A stretch of 50,129 nucleotides of DNA from CAZBGR01 sp964491535 (GTDB lineage: Bacteria > Bacillota_I > Bacilli_A > RF39 > UBA660), in the NCBI GenBank assembly GCA_964491535.1, contig CAZBGR010000003.1, forward strand, positions 1 through 50,129. The letters run 5' to 3'. Within the stretch, counting starts at the first letter, position 1, and each line of letters opens with the position of its first letter. Made by a program: the position numbers and the translations under genes. Positions 41,198-48,833 of this stretch are shown here, piece by piece. The notes below the pieces were generated by a model. It was not told the origin of the DNA, did not search any database, and saw only the letters and a program-made list of their open reading frames with translations.

Positions 41198-42100
41198 GTG
41201 TCTTTACCAAAGTTAATTGTTATCTTAGGACCTAATGCTTCAGGAAAAACATCACTTAGCATTGAATTAGCTAAAAAATATAATGGAGAAATTGTATCAG
41301 CTGATTCAAGGCAAATATATCAAGGGCTAGATTTAGGAACCGGTAAAGTAAAAAAGAAAGAAGCAAAGGGTATTCCTCATTATATGATTGATATCTTAAA
41401 ACCATTGAAGCCTTTTTCAGTAGCGGCTTTTCAACAACAAGCTCTTTTAATTATTAAAGATATAATTAAAAGGGGAAAAACTCCTTTTTTAGTAGGAGGA
41501 ACAGGTTTATATATTAAAGCAGTTGTCGAAGGTTATCAATTTTCTTCTTTAAAAATTGACAAATCATTACGAGCTAAGTTAGAAACAAAAAGTGTCGAAG
41601 AACTTAGTAATATGTTAAAACAAAGAGTAAGAATGGAATCAATTAAAATAGATGTTAAAAACAAACGAAGATTAATTAGGGCTATAGAAAAAATAGAAGC
41701 CGGCATTGGTTTAGAAGACCAAGAATTAAATCCTCAATTTGATGTTTTAGAATTAGGGATATTATGGCCCAAAGAAACCTTACATGAAAGAATTGAACAA
41801 CGATTAAGCGCTCGCCTTAAAGAAGGTTTAATTAAAGAAGTTGAAGATTTATTAAACAAAGGTATTAATAGAAAATTTTTATATGATCTAGGTTTAGAAT
41901 ATCGTTATACTTTGTGGTATATTGAAGGAAAATTTGCTTCTTTTCAATCTTTTTATGATGAGCTTTATCAAGCGATTAAAAAATTTGCTAAAAGGCAAAT
42001 GACTTGGTTTAAAAAAAATAAAAAAATTATTTGGTTAGATCCAAATAAAAACATAATTAAAGAGGCAAGCTTTGAAATAGATTGTTTTTTAAGAAAGTAA
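41198..42100 (+). CDS. miaA: tRNA dimethylallyltransferase
   Basis: Adds a dimethylallyl group to A37 of tRNAs reading codons that start with U, which includes the tRNA-Trp and tRNA-Cys of this window. The P-loop GPNASGKTS is near residues 11-19, then SADSRQIYQGLDLGTGK, the GGTGLYIKAV motif, and the tRNA-binding RQMTWFKK near the end. Length is 300. The start is GTG with AAGGATGTGA upstream. In many Firmicutes hfq follows, but here an hsp20 gene does. Confidence 0.95.
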   Translation: MSLPKLIVILGPNASGKTSLSIELAKKYNGEIVSADSRQIYQGLDLGTGKVKKKEAKGIPHYMIDILKPLKPFSVAAFQQQALLIIKDIIKRGKTPFLVGGTGLYIKAVVEGYQFSSLKIDKSLRAKLETKSVEELSNMLKQRVRMESIKIDVKNKRRLIRAIEKIEAGIGLEDQELNPQFDVLELGILWPKETLHERIEQRLSARLKEGLIKEVEDLLNKGINRKFLYDLGLEYRYTLWYIEGKFASFQSFYDELYQAIKKFAKRQMTWFKKNKKIIWLDPNKNIIKEASFEIDCFLRK

Positions 42101-42165
42101 TATTATTCTTTGTTTTAGTTATATTTTAATAAAAAAACAATATAATAATAGTAACAAGCAATAAA

Positions 42166-42192
42166 TTAGCACTTAAACGACGAAAGTGCCAA
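42166..42192 (+). promoter_or_regulatory. CIRCE element (HrcA operator) of hsp20
   Basis: TTAGCACTT, nine bases, AAGTGCCAA: this matches the CIRCE consensus TTAGCACTC-N9-GAGTGCTAA except at three positions. It indicates repression by HrcA and induction by heat. It lies just upstream of the -35 box rather than over the transcription start. Confidence 0.88.
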
Positions 42193-42199
42193 AAAAGTA

Positions 42200-42228
42200 T
42201 TGACAATTTAAAAAATATTAAATATAAT
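42200..42228 (+). promoter_or_regulatory. Consensus sigma-A promoter of hsp20
   Basis: TTGACA (42200-42205), 17 bases, TATAAT (42223-42228): a perfect vegetative promoter, eight bases downstream of CIRCE and just before the ribosome site. Confidence 0.9.
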
Positions 42229-42248
42229 TATAAATAGGAGGTGTTAAT

Positions 42249-42662
42249 ATGCATTTAGTACCCAAGAATACTTTTTTTAGGGAAATATTTGATGATTTAT
42301 TTGATGTGCCAGCCATAAGATCAATTGATATAATGAGGTCAGATATTTATGAAGAAGATAATAATTATATCATTGAAGTAGATATTCCTGGATTTAAAAA
42401 GAAAGACATTAAAATCGATTATAATAAAGGATATCTAAACATTAATGCCCAAAGAAAAGAATCAACTGAAGAAGAAGATGAAAATAAAGGCAAAAAGTAC
42501 ATTAGAAAAGAAAGATATTATGGCGAATATAAAAGAAGCTTCTATGTTGGTGACATTGATGAATCATTAATTAAAGCTAATTTTGATGAAGGTACTTTAA
42601 AAGTAAGTTTTCCTAAAAAACAATTAGAAAATGCAAATAAAAAATTAATTGAAATAGAGTAA
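42249..42662 (+). CDS. Small heat shock protein, Hsp20/alpha-crystallin family
   Basis: ATP-independent holdase chaperone, 137 residues. After a short N-terminal arm, the alpha-crystallin domain (about residues 30-125) shows YIIEVDIPGFKKKDIKI and the conserved GTLKVSFPKK end (A/GxLxVxxPK). The typical ERYYGEYKRSFYV strand is present. No I-x-I tail motif is evident beyond LIEIE. AGGAGGTG precedes the ATG. It is a single-gene unit with its own promoter, CIRCE site and terminator. Confidence 0.95.
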   Translation: MHLVPKNTFFREIFDDLFDVPAIRSIDIMRSDIYEEDNNYIIEVDIPGFKKKDIKIDYNKGYLNINAQRKESTEEEDENKGKKYIRKERYYGEYKRSFYVGDIDESLIKANFDEGTLKVSFPKKQLENANKKLIEIE

Positions 42663-42679
42663 ATATTACTCTATTTTTA
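42652..42679 (+). terminator. Terminator of hsp20
   Basis: AAATAGAGTA (42652-42661) pairs with TACTCTATTT (42667-42676), loop AATAT, ending in T5. The 5' arm overlaps the stop codon. Confidence 0.88.
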
Positions 42680-42711
42680 TTTATATCTATTATTTATAAT
42701 GAATTTATTAA

Positions 42712-42790
42712 ATGTTATTTAAGAGTATCAAAAGAAATAATTTTTTAATATACTATAATAGTATTTTATAAAAATTATTTTATGTTATAA
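42712..42790. repeat. 79-bp direct repeat, left copy (IS target duplication)
   Basis: Identical to 44911-44989 over all 79 bases, and directly abuts the left terminal repeat of the insertion sequence. Identity stops exactly at both outer edges. Confidence 0.95.
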
Positions 42791-44910
42791 CCCGAGTTTG
42801 ACAGTTAAAAAAATAAAAAACAAGGTTTAACCCATATAAATACAAGGTTTAGTCTTGTTTTTTTATAATATACTATTCTTATCATATGTAATTATAAATT
42901 TTTTGATGAAATTAAATTTTTATATGACTTTATTTCGTTTAAACTAGATAAGCCTAATTTTTCATCAAGCCCTATAGACTTTTTAATTAAATTTATATAT
43001 TTAGCCTCTTTTGTTATTTGATAATAACCATCTCCAATATGATTAACTTGAAAATTAATTAATGATTTTTTCATTTTTTCTGCAGTAATACCTTGTGTCC
43101 AACCTTCAGTATTTAATGTTGATTTACCTAAGTATTTTAAAACTTTATACTGAATTATCCTTGTAATCAACAAAGCCATAAAACAAACTAAAAAATGAGC
43201 ATTTATATGTTCTTCTGTTCTTACATAAATTGGTCTTCCTTCTAAATCGTTTTTAATTATTCTAAATGAATCTTCTATTCTTGATAACCCACGATATCTA
43301 TTAATTATTTCTTGATCTGATAAATCAATCTCATTTGTTACAATTGAATAAAATCCCATTGTTTCTTTATATTTCTTAATTTTATTATCTAATAAAATTA
43401 CTAAAGGTTTTGTTTTTAGAACTTCTCCTGTTTTTTTATCTGTTTGTAAAACTTTTAGAAAATCTTGACTTTTTCTTTGTCTATCCTTTAATTTGTTAGG
43501 CTTGTCTTTACAAGCTTCTAAATATTTCATGAACTCTTCATTTTGTTTTAATTCTCTTTCGTAATGTTTTTTACTCCAAAAAACGATCTGCTTTTCTTTA
43601 ATAATTATTTTATTTCCTTCTTTATCTTTTAATTCCTTATCATAAATTTTAGATTTTGATTTAAAGATTATAATGTCATCACTATTTTTTATATAATTGT
43701 AACCCTTTTCTTTTAAAGCCCATTCTCTTAAACTTACTTCTTCTGATTCTTTTGGTTTGGTATTCCAATGTTTTTTTACTGATTTAGAAATTATGTATCC
43801 ATTCTCTTTAATTGCTAATAAATACATATTTTCTTGTGAGTATACTCCATTATCAGCAACGACAACTACTTTGTTTAATTCTAAATTGTTAATTGTTTTA
43901 TTTATAATCTTTTTAAAAGTTGTTTTATCTTGCATATTACCAGGAAAAATATCATAGGAAACTGGTAATCCGTTATTATCAATAAGCAATCCCATCCCTA
44001 CGATAGGATTAGGTTTGTTTTCTTTACTTACTCCTCTTTTTCTTAGCCCACTTTTAACAATTATTGGTTTGCTTTTTTTATCTAATATAACTTCTCCTAA
44101 TTCATTCACTTTATAAGTATCTTCATCACCATACATTGTTTCAAAATAATAATTAGTAACATCATAATAAGTTAAATTAGTTTTTCTTTCAATTGAAGAC
44201 TGGTTAATTCTAGTATTTATTCTTTTTTGAATCGATATTGATTTTTCATTTAAAATATCTAATGTACGATATATTTCTTTTTCCTTAACTGAAGTTGTAA
44301 TAGGAAATAAATAGTTATCCTTATTTAAAAATGTTGCCTTTTTACTTTGAGGATTTAAAATTCTGCCAAATACTAATGTTTTAGTTAAACCATTAAGATC
44401 ATATTTTATTTTAGAATCACTTTTATATTGTGATAAAACTTCAGCTATTCCTAATTGATTATATAAAGATTCTAAGAAAAAATAACCAAGATTTTTTAAT
44501 TTTAATTCTTTTTCAATATTTTTAATTGTTGTTTTTACTTTAGGAATATTTAATTCTTCATAAGGCATACCTATATCTAATTCTTTATTTTTAAATTTTT
44601 CTCTTAATCTTAATAATAATCCATCCCCAAGATTATCATCAAATTTTGATAAGGAGCCAAGATTTTTAATAGTCCTTCTTTTAACAGTAGCTTTACCATC
44701 AGGTTTTTTAAAATAATATCCTTCAACAATTCTTAAATAATCTTTTCCCGTATTTTTAAAACAATCTAAAAAAATACTTGCCATTTCGCGCCTCCATATA
44801 TTCATATACTAATAATAGTGTAACACAGTTTTGGAAAAAATGCAACAAAAAAAGTCATATTTTATATAACTTTTTAAGTTTTTATTATTTTTTTAACTAT
44901 CAAACTCGGG
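42791..44910 (-). mobile_element. IS1634-like insertion sequence, 2120 bp, intact
   Basis: Ends with 26-bp terminal inverted repeats, one mismatch: CCCGAGTTTGACAGTT at 42791 and the complement of AACTATCAAACTCGGG ending at 44910, both continuing into A7-T-AA on the inward side. It encodes one complete transposase and is flanked by perfect 79-bp direct repeats. Long target duplications of variable length are a known trait of IS1634 in Mycoplasma mycoides. It separates hsp20 from tRNA-Cys. Perfect repeats and an intact gene suggest a recent insertion. Confidence 0.93.
42892..44784 (-). CDS. IS1634 family DDE transposase
   Basis: Transposase of 630 residues. The catalytic acids are likely in YYDVTNYYFE (first Asp), VVVADNGVYS (second Asp), and the IEDSFRIIKNDLEGRPIYV block near the C terminus (Glu, the Y-2-R-3-E-6-K-like region of IS4-type enzymes). 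The C-terminal EEHINAHFLVCFMALLI is typical of the group. The ATG at 44784 (MASIFLD) is chosen because GGAGGCG lies just before; an ATG at 44805 lies upstream of that site. Downstream a stem AAAACAAG/CTTGTTTT (42817-42824 with 42854-42861) can terminate the transcript inside the element. No frameshift is seen. Confidence 0.93.
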   Translation of the reverse strand: MASIFLDCFKNTGKDYLRIVEGYYFKKPDGKATVKRRTIKNLGSLSKFDDNLGDGLLLRLREKFKNKELDIGMPYEELNIPKVKTTIKNIEKELKLKNLGYFFLESLYNQLGIAEVLSQYKSDSKIKYDLNGLTKTLVFGRILNPQSKKATFLNKDNYLFPITTSVKEKEIYRTLDILNEKSISIQKRINTRINQSSIERKTNLTYYDVTNYYFETMYGDEDTYKVNELGEVILDKKSKPIIVKSGLRKRGVSKENKPNPIVGMGLLIDNNGLPVSYDIFPGNMQDKTTFKKIINKTINNLELNKVVVVADNGVYSQENMYLLAIKENGYIISKSVKKHWNTKPKESEEVSLREWALKEKGYNYIKNSDDIIIFKSKSKIYDKELKDKEGNKIIIKEKQIVFWSKKHYERELKQNEEFMKYLEACKDKPNKLKDRQRKSQDFLKVLQTDKKTGEVLKTKPLVILLDNKIKKYKETMGFYSIVTNEIDLSDQEIINRYRGLSRIEDSFRIIKNDLEGRPIYVRTEEHINAHFLVCFMALLITRIIQYKVLKYLGKSTLNTEGWTQGITAEKMKKSLINFQVNHIGDGYYQITKEAKYINLIKKSIGLDEKLGLSSLNEIKSYKNLISSKNL

Positions 44911-44989
44911 ATGTTATTTAAGAGTATCAAAAGAAATAATTTTTTAATATACTATAATAGTATTTTATAAAAATTATTTTATGTTATAA
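44911..44989. repeat. 79-bp direct repeat, right copy (IS target duplication)
   Basis: Exact copy of 42712-42790. Its last bases form most of the -10 box of tRNA-Cys. Confidence 0.95.
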
Positions 44990-44990
44990 T
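44982..44990 (+). promoter_or_regulatory. Extended -10 promoter of tRNA-Cys
   Basis: TGTTATAAT, whose final T lies one base outside the target duplication. The predicted start is a few bases before the tRNA. In the left repeat copy the same site reads TATAAC because the IS begins there. Confidence 0.55.
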
Positions 44991-45003
44991 ATATATTGTA
45001 AAT

Positions 45004-45077
45004 GGGGCTATAGCCAAGTGGTAAGGCATAAGACTGCAAATCTTTGAGCGCAGGTTCAAATCCTGTTAGCCCCTCCA
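45004..45077 (+). tRNA. tRNA-Cys (anticodon GCA)
   Basis: Acceptor GGGGCTA/TAGCCCC (45004-45010 with 45067-45073), D arm GCC/GGC, anticodon loop CTGCAAA (anticodon GCA), T arm with TTCAAAT loop, discriminator T and encoded CCA. The first pair of the anticodon stem is a T-T mismatch. Confidence 0.95.
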
Positions 45078-45188
45078 TTAAAAGAAATGAAATATAAATT
45101 AAAATATTAAGGTTTATTTTTGCGAAAATTTTTATTTGTAATAATAATAATCTAATATTTTTATTATTTTATTGATAGGTAGGTGAAT

Positions 45189-46055
45189 ATGAATACTTTT
45201 TTATCATCCTCTAGAGCTGATATAATTAATAATCAACAACGTTTTTTAAAGAGGGTTAAATATGTGTTGCATAATATGAACGCTTGTTCAGATGTTGGAA
45301 TTATAAGAAAGAATCAAGAAGATGCAGTCCTTTTGCTTGAACATGTTAATAATATAGATTTCAAATTGTTAGCTGTGGCTGATGGAATGGGTGGGCTTTC
45401 TTATGGGGAAATAGCTAGTAATTTAGCTTTACTTGAAATAATAAAATGGTTTGATAATTTGCCTTTATCTTATTATTATAGTGAGGCTAAGGTATGTAAA
45501 GAATTAAAAACAAAATTATATGAAGTTGATTCGTTGATAAGAAAAGTTTGTATTAAAGGGGGGACCACTTTAGCTTTAGCTGTAATTTGTAAAAAGAATA
45601 CCTTTTTTACTAATATTGGAGATTCAAGAATTTATCTTTATTATAAAAATAATTTTGAACAAATTACTAATGATCATTCTCCTTGTTATGATTTATATTT
45701 AAGAGGTATAATTAAAAATAAGGACGATATAAGATTTCATCAACAAAACCATTTAATTAGTTCTTGTTTAGGGGGAATTAAGCCAATGATTAAAATGGAA
45801 AATATTGCTTTATATAATAGCGAATATGATAATATATTATTAGTTACTGATGGGGTTTCTGATTGTTTGCCAGAAGATAAATTAAAGGATTTGATAGATA
45901 GGTTTCAATATGATAATTGTTTATCAGAAGTTATTGTAGATCAATCATTATTATTTAATTCGATTAATAAAACATTAGATTCATTAGAATATTATGATAA
46001 AATAATAGGCGGAAAAGATAATACTACAGCTGCAGTTTTTTTAAAAAAAAGATAA
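45189..46055 (+). CDS. PP2C-type protein serine/threonine phosphatase
   Basis: Metal-dependent phosphatase of the PrpC/Stp type, 288 residues. Metal and catalytic motifs are in order: DVGIIRKNQEDAVLL, VADGMGGLSYGE, NIGDSRIYL, LVTDGVSDCL and GGKDNTTAAVF. A 30-residue N-terminal lead precedes the usual start of the domain. The ATG at 45189 is supported by TAGGTGA upstream; a start at 45276 would match PrpC more closely but lacks a ribosome site. The usual partner kinase PrkC is not adjacent. Confidence 0.9.
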   Translation: MNTFLSSSRADIINNQQRFLKRVKYVLHNMNACSDVGIIRKNQEDAVLLLEHVNNIDFKLLAVADGMGGLSYGEIASNLALLEIIKWFDNLPLSYYYSEAKVCKELKTKLYEVDSLIRKVCIKGGTTLALAVICKKNTFFTNIGDSRIYLYYKNNFEQITNDHSPCYDLYLRGIIKNKDDIRFHQQNHLISSCLGGIKPMIKMENIALYNSEYDNILLVTDGVSDCLPEDKLKDLIDRFQYDNCLSEVIVDQSLLFNSINKTLDSLEYYDKIIGGKDNTTAAVFLKKR

Positions 46056-46199
46056 ATAGAAAAATAAGAATATTGCTGGGGCATGTATTTTAAGATTATA
46101 CTATCATTTATGGATACTATTACTGATTTTAAATGTTTTTTATAAGGTAAAAAATGATAGGTAAATTTGACAAAACAAAATTAAAAAGATGTTTTCAAC

Positions 46200-46898
46200 T
46201 TATATTTTATTTACCAAAAGATCATCAATTAATTGATAAACGGTATCGTATTCCCCTTGGCATACTTTTTTTAATTTTGGATTACTATTTTTAATGCAAT
46301 AACTATTATAAATGGACATTGAAATATCATTTATATTATCTCCAATAGTATAAATTTGATTGTTATTTATTTGATGAAGCTTTTTTATTATATTAATAGC
46401 TTCCCCTTTAGTAACATTTTTTTCTGTTATGTTTATAAATCTTTCGCTTATATAGCCATGTACTTCTTTATAGTTAGTTTCTATTATATTAAGCAATAGT
46501 TCAGCTTTTTTAAAGTCCGTTATTTTTCCTATTAATCCATTTGCCGGATTATTTATGTTGTTAGTAGTAAAAGTACCAGCATCGATGAACCAATCACTTA
46601 TTGAAGGATCATTTTTATATAAATCTATGATAGGTTTAACTAATGATTGAGGAATGTTTTTTTGATAGATTATTTTTAATTGATGATCGAAAATAATTCC
46701 ACCATCGTTACAAACTAAATAATTATATTTTAGATTTTTAGTTTTAATATCGGCTAATAAGTGGTTTATGTGACGGCCCGTCACAATTATTAATAAATTT
46801 CCTCTATTAACAAATTTATTAATTTTCATGATATTTTTTTGATAATCATCACCTTTAAATAAGGTGTTATCAAAATCAGTTGCTAGTAATTTAATCAT
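46200..46898 (-). CDS. HAD superfamily (Cof-type) phosphatase
   Basis: Haloacid dehalogenase-type sugar or nucleotide phosphatase with a C2B-like cap, 232 residues. Motif I is DFDNTLFKG (nucleophile Asp8), motif II is VTGRH, motif III is the Lys in VTKGEAI, and motif IV is GDNINDISM. The substrate is unknown. AAAGGTGA precedes the ATG. A single-gene unit convergent with the PP2C gene. Confidence 0.9.
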   Translation of the reverse strand: MIKLLATDFDNTLFKGDDYQKNIMKINKFVNRGNLLIIVTGRHINHLLADIKTKNLKYNYLVCNDGGIIFDHQLKIIYQKNIPQSLVKPIIDLYKNDPSISDWFIDAGTFTTNNINNPANGLIGKITDFKKAELLLNIIETNYKEVHGYISERFINITEKNVTKGEAINIIKKLHQINNNQIYTIGDNINDISMSIYNSYCIKNSNPKLKKVCQGEYDTVYQLIDDLLVNKI

Positions 46899-46939
46899 TA
46901 TTTATCACCTTTATAGAATTTTATCATAATAATTATCAA

Positions 46940-46968
46940 TTGACAAAAGCAAATAAAAAAAGTATAAT
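46940..46968 (+). promoter_or_regulatory. Consensus promoter of tRNA-Gly
   Basis: TTGACA (46940-46945), 17 bases, TATAAT (46963-46968). The predicted start is about five bases before the mature tRNA. Confidence 0.85.
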
Positions 46969-46979
46969 TGTTTTGTATT

Positions 46980-47053
46980 GCGGATGTAGTTTAATGGTAG
47001 AACCTCAGCCTTCCAAGCTGACTGCGAGGGTTCGATTCCCTTCATCCGCTCCA
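46980..47053 (+). tRNA. tRNA-Gly (anticodon TCC)
   Basis: Acceptor GCGGATG/CATCCGC (46980-46986 with 47043-47049), D arm GTTT/GAAC, anticodon stem TCAGC/GCTGA with loop CTTCCAA (anticodon TCC), T arm AGGG/CCCT with TTCGATT, discriminator T and encoded CCA. Confidence 0.97.
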
Positions 47054-47064
47054 GAAGAAAACAT

Positions 47065-47090
47065 CCCTTATTCTATAAGGGTTTTTATTT
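47065..47090 (+). terminator. Terminator after tRNA-Gly
   Basis: CCCTTAT/ATAAGGG (47065-47071 with 47075-47081) with a TCT loop, followed by T5-A-TTT. Closely similar to the terminator after tRNA-Ala at 30993. Confidence 0.9.
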
Positions 47091-47254
47091 TTTAAAATGT
47101 TTAACTAGTTAAAAGGGATAATAAGGTAATTATTTTTGCCGATGATGAATTAGTGAAAAGAAAAAAACATTTAGAAAAATAATACTTTTTAAAAATTAAT
47201 AAAAAAGATAAAACATATGATATAATTTAATTGGATAAGAAGGGATGGGTATTA

Positions 47255-47995
47255 ATGAGAAAATTAAAATTATGGTTTCTCTTGGGATTACTTCTCGTAA
47301 CAGTAGGTTGTGAAGCTGAATATCATCTTGAGTTTGATAAAGATTTATCAGTTAAAGAAGAAATAACTTTTATTGAAAGTAATAATGTTATTTATTCATA
47401 TAATAACTCAATAGATAATTTTATTAATGATACAATTTATCAATTAGGTAATAATTATAGTGCTAACGAATATGAAATTAATAAAAAGATAGATGATATA
47501 GATTCTAGAGTTGTAGCTACTCGTTCTTATAATCATTTTCAAGCAGTGGGTAATGATTATTCGGTATTAAATGAATTATTTAACGAAATAGAAATAACTA
47601 ATGATCCTTATTATGATAATTTAGTGATGATTAATTTTAAAGCAATTGCTGATAACAATGATTTTTTTATAAATGATGAAGAATCAGAAGTTTTATTTGA
47701 AAAAATTACTTTAACCATTTCTATTCCCTATTATGTTACAGTTACTAATGCGGATTACATTAATCAAGAACAAAATCTTTATAGTTGGTATTATGATAAG
47801 GATAATGTCGTTAAAAATGTAGAATTAGAGTTTGATTTAAAGCAACCTATTAATCAAGGTTTCCTTAATCAAATTGGTTCAGCTTTTAAAATTGGAAATG
47901 TTTTTCCTTTTATTGTGGGTGGAATAGTGCTTAGCATTGTTTTGCTCGGTGGCTTTTATTTAGTAGCTTTAATTAAACACAATAATAGTATATAA
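47255..47995 (+). CDS. Predicted lipoprotein with C-terminal membrane helix (LppM-like layout)
   Basis: A signal peptide (MRKLKLWFLLGLLLVTVGC) ends in TVGC; the -3 residue is Thr rather than the usual Leu, so the lipobox is imperfect. An extracytoplasmic domain of about 190 residues follows, with no recognised catalytic motif, then a membrane helix near residues 220-240 (FIVGGIVLSIVLLGGFYLV). A lipid at one end and a helix at the other resemble LppM-type proteins, but similarity is only in layout. The ATG at 47255 has AAGGGATGGG upstream; TATAAT at 47221 is a likely -10. It ends 13 bases before cdaA, so the two are probably co-transcribed. Confidence 0.7.
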   Translation: MRKLKLWFLLGLLLVTVGCEAEYHLEFDKDLSVKEEITFIESNNVIYSYNNSIDNFINDTIYQLGNNYSANEYEINKKIDDIDSRVVATRSYNHFQAVGNDYSVLNELFNEIEITNDPYYDNLVMINFKAIADNNDFFINDEESEVLFEKITLTISIPYYVTVTNADYINQEQNLYSWYYDKDNVVKNVELEFDLKQPINQGFLNQIGSAFKIGNVFPFIVGGIVLSIVLLGGFYLVALIKHNNSI

Positions 47996-48008
47996 TGGAG
48001 GTATCGTT

Positions 48009-48833
48009 ATGACATTTGATTTAATTATTTCAACAATTAGAAAAATTATTGATGTCTCATTAGTGTGGCTTGTTTTTTATTTTATTTTAAAAAGCATGCG
48101 TAATAATGTAAAAATGAGTCTTTTATTTAAAGGAATTGTTTTTATTTTTATCATTAAATTAATTAGTGATTGGTTTAATTTAATTACTATAGGTTTGTTG
48201 TTAGAATATGTTATTATGTGGGGTCCTTTAGCGTTAATTATAATTTTTCAACCAGAAATTAGAAACGTTTTAGAACAAATTGGGAAAGGTCAATTATTAG
48301 GACGCCATAAAGTGTTAACTGTTAGTGAGCGCGAACGATTAGTATCAGAGATTGTTCAAGCTGTTGATTATTTGAAAAAAACAAAAATAGGAGCTTTAAT
48401 TGTTTTAGAACGAGATATAAGTTTAATGGATTATATAGAACGTTCTAAGAAGATATATGCTGATATTTCAAGTGAATTATTAATTTCTATTTTCTTTCCT
48501 AATAATCCTTTGCATGATGGGGGAGTTATTATTCAAGGAGATGAAATTACTAGTGCTGGAGCAGTTTTCCCTACTAGTGTAGATATGCGGATTGTTAAAA
48601 GGTTAGGGACAAGACATCGGGCAGCTTTAGGAATTAGCGAAGAAACTGATTGTATAGCAATTGTTGTTTCTGAAGAAACAGGACGTATATCATTAGCTTT
48701 GAATGGTGAATTAAAGTATAATGTGTCCGTGGATGAAGTTAGAATGATTTTATTTGACGAATTACAACAAAAACGAGAAATATTATTAGAAGAAGAAATT
48801 GAATTGGAGGAAGATGATGAAAAGGATAATTAA
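48009..48833 (+). CDS. cdaA: Diadenylate cyclase CdaA
   Basis: Membrane-bound enzyme that makes c-di-AMP from two ATP, 274 residues. About three N-terminal membrane helices are followed by a DAC domain with the active-site motifs LHDGGVII (DGA/DGG type, near residue 170) and GTRHRAALG near 200. A Glu/Asp-rich tail ends the protein. c-di-AMP controls potassium and osmotic balance. GGAGG precedes the ATG, and cdaR overlaps its end by 17 bases. In Bacillus glmM follows cdaR; that position is beyond the window. Confidence 0.95.
   Translation: MTFDLIISTIRKIIDVSLVWLVFYFILKSMRNNVKMSLLFKGIVFIFIIKLISDWFNLITIGLLLEYVIMWGPLALIIIFQPEIRNVLEQIGKGQLLGRHKVLTVSERERLVSEIVQAVDYLKKTKIGALIVLERDISLMDYIERSKKIYADISSELLISIFFPNNPLHDGGVIIQGDEITSAGAVFPTSVDMRIVKRLGTRHRAALGISEETDCIAIVVSEETGRISLALNGELKYNVSVDEVRMILFDELQQKREILLEEEIELEEDDEKDN

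Noticed and set aside
47100..47185. Possible gene remnant encoding a stretch with FADDELVKRKKHLEK
   Set aside because: About 27 open codons with no start codon, ribosome site or recognisable family; chance is enough in this composition.
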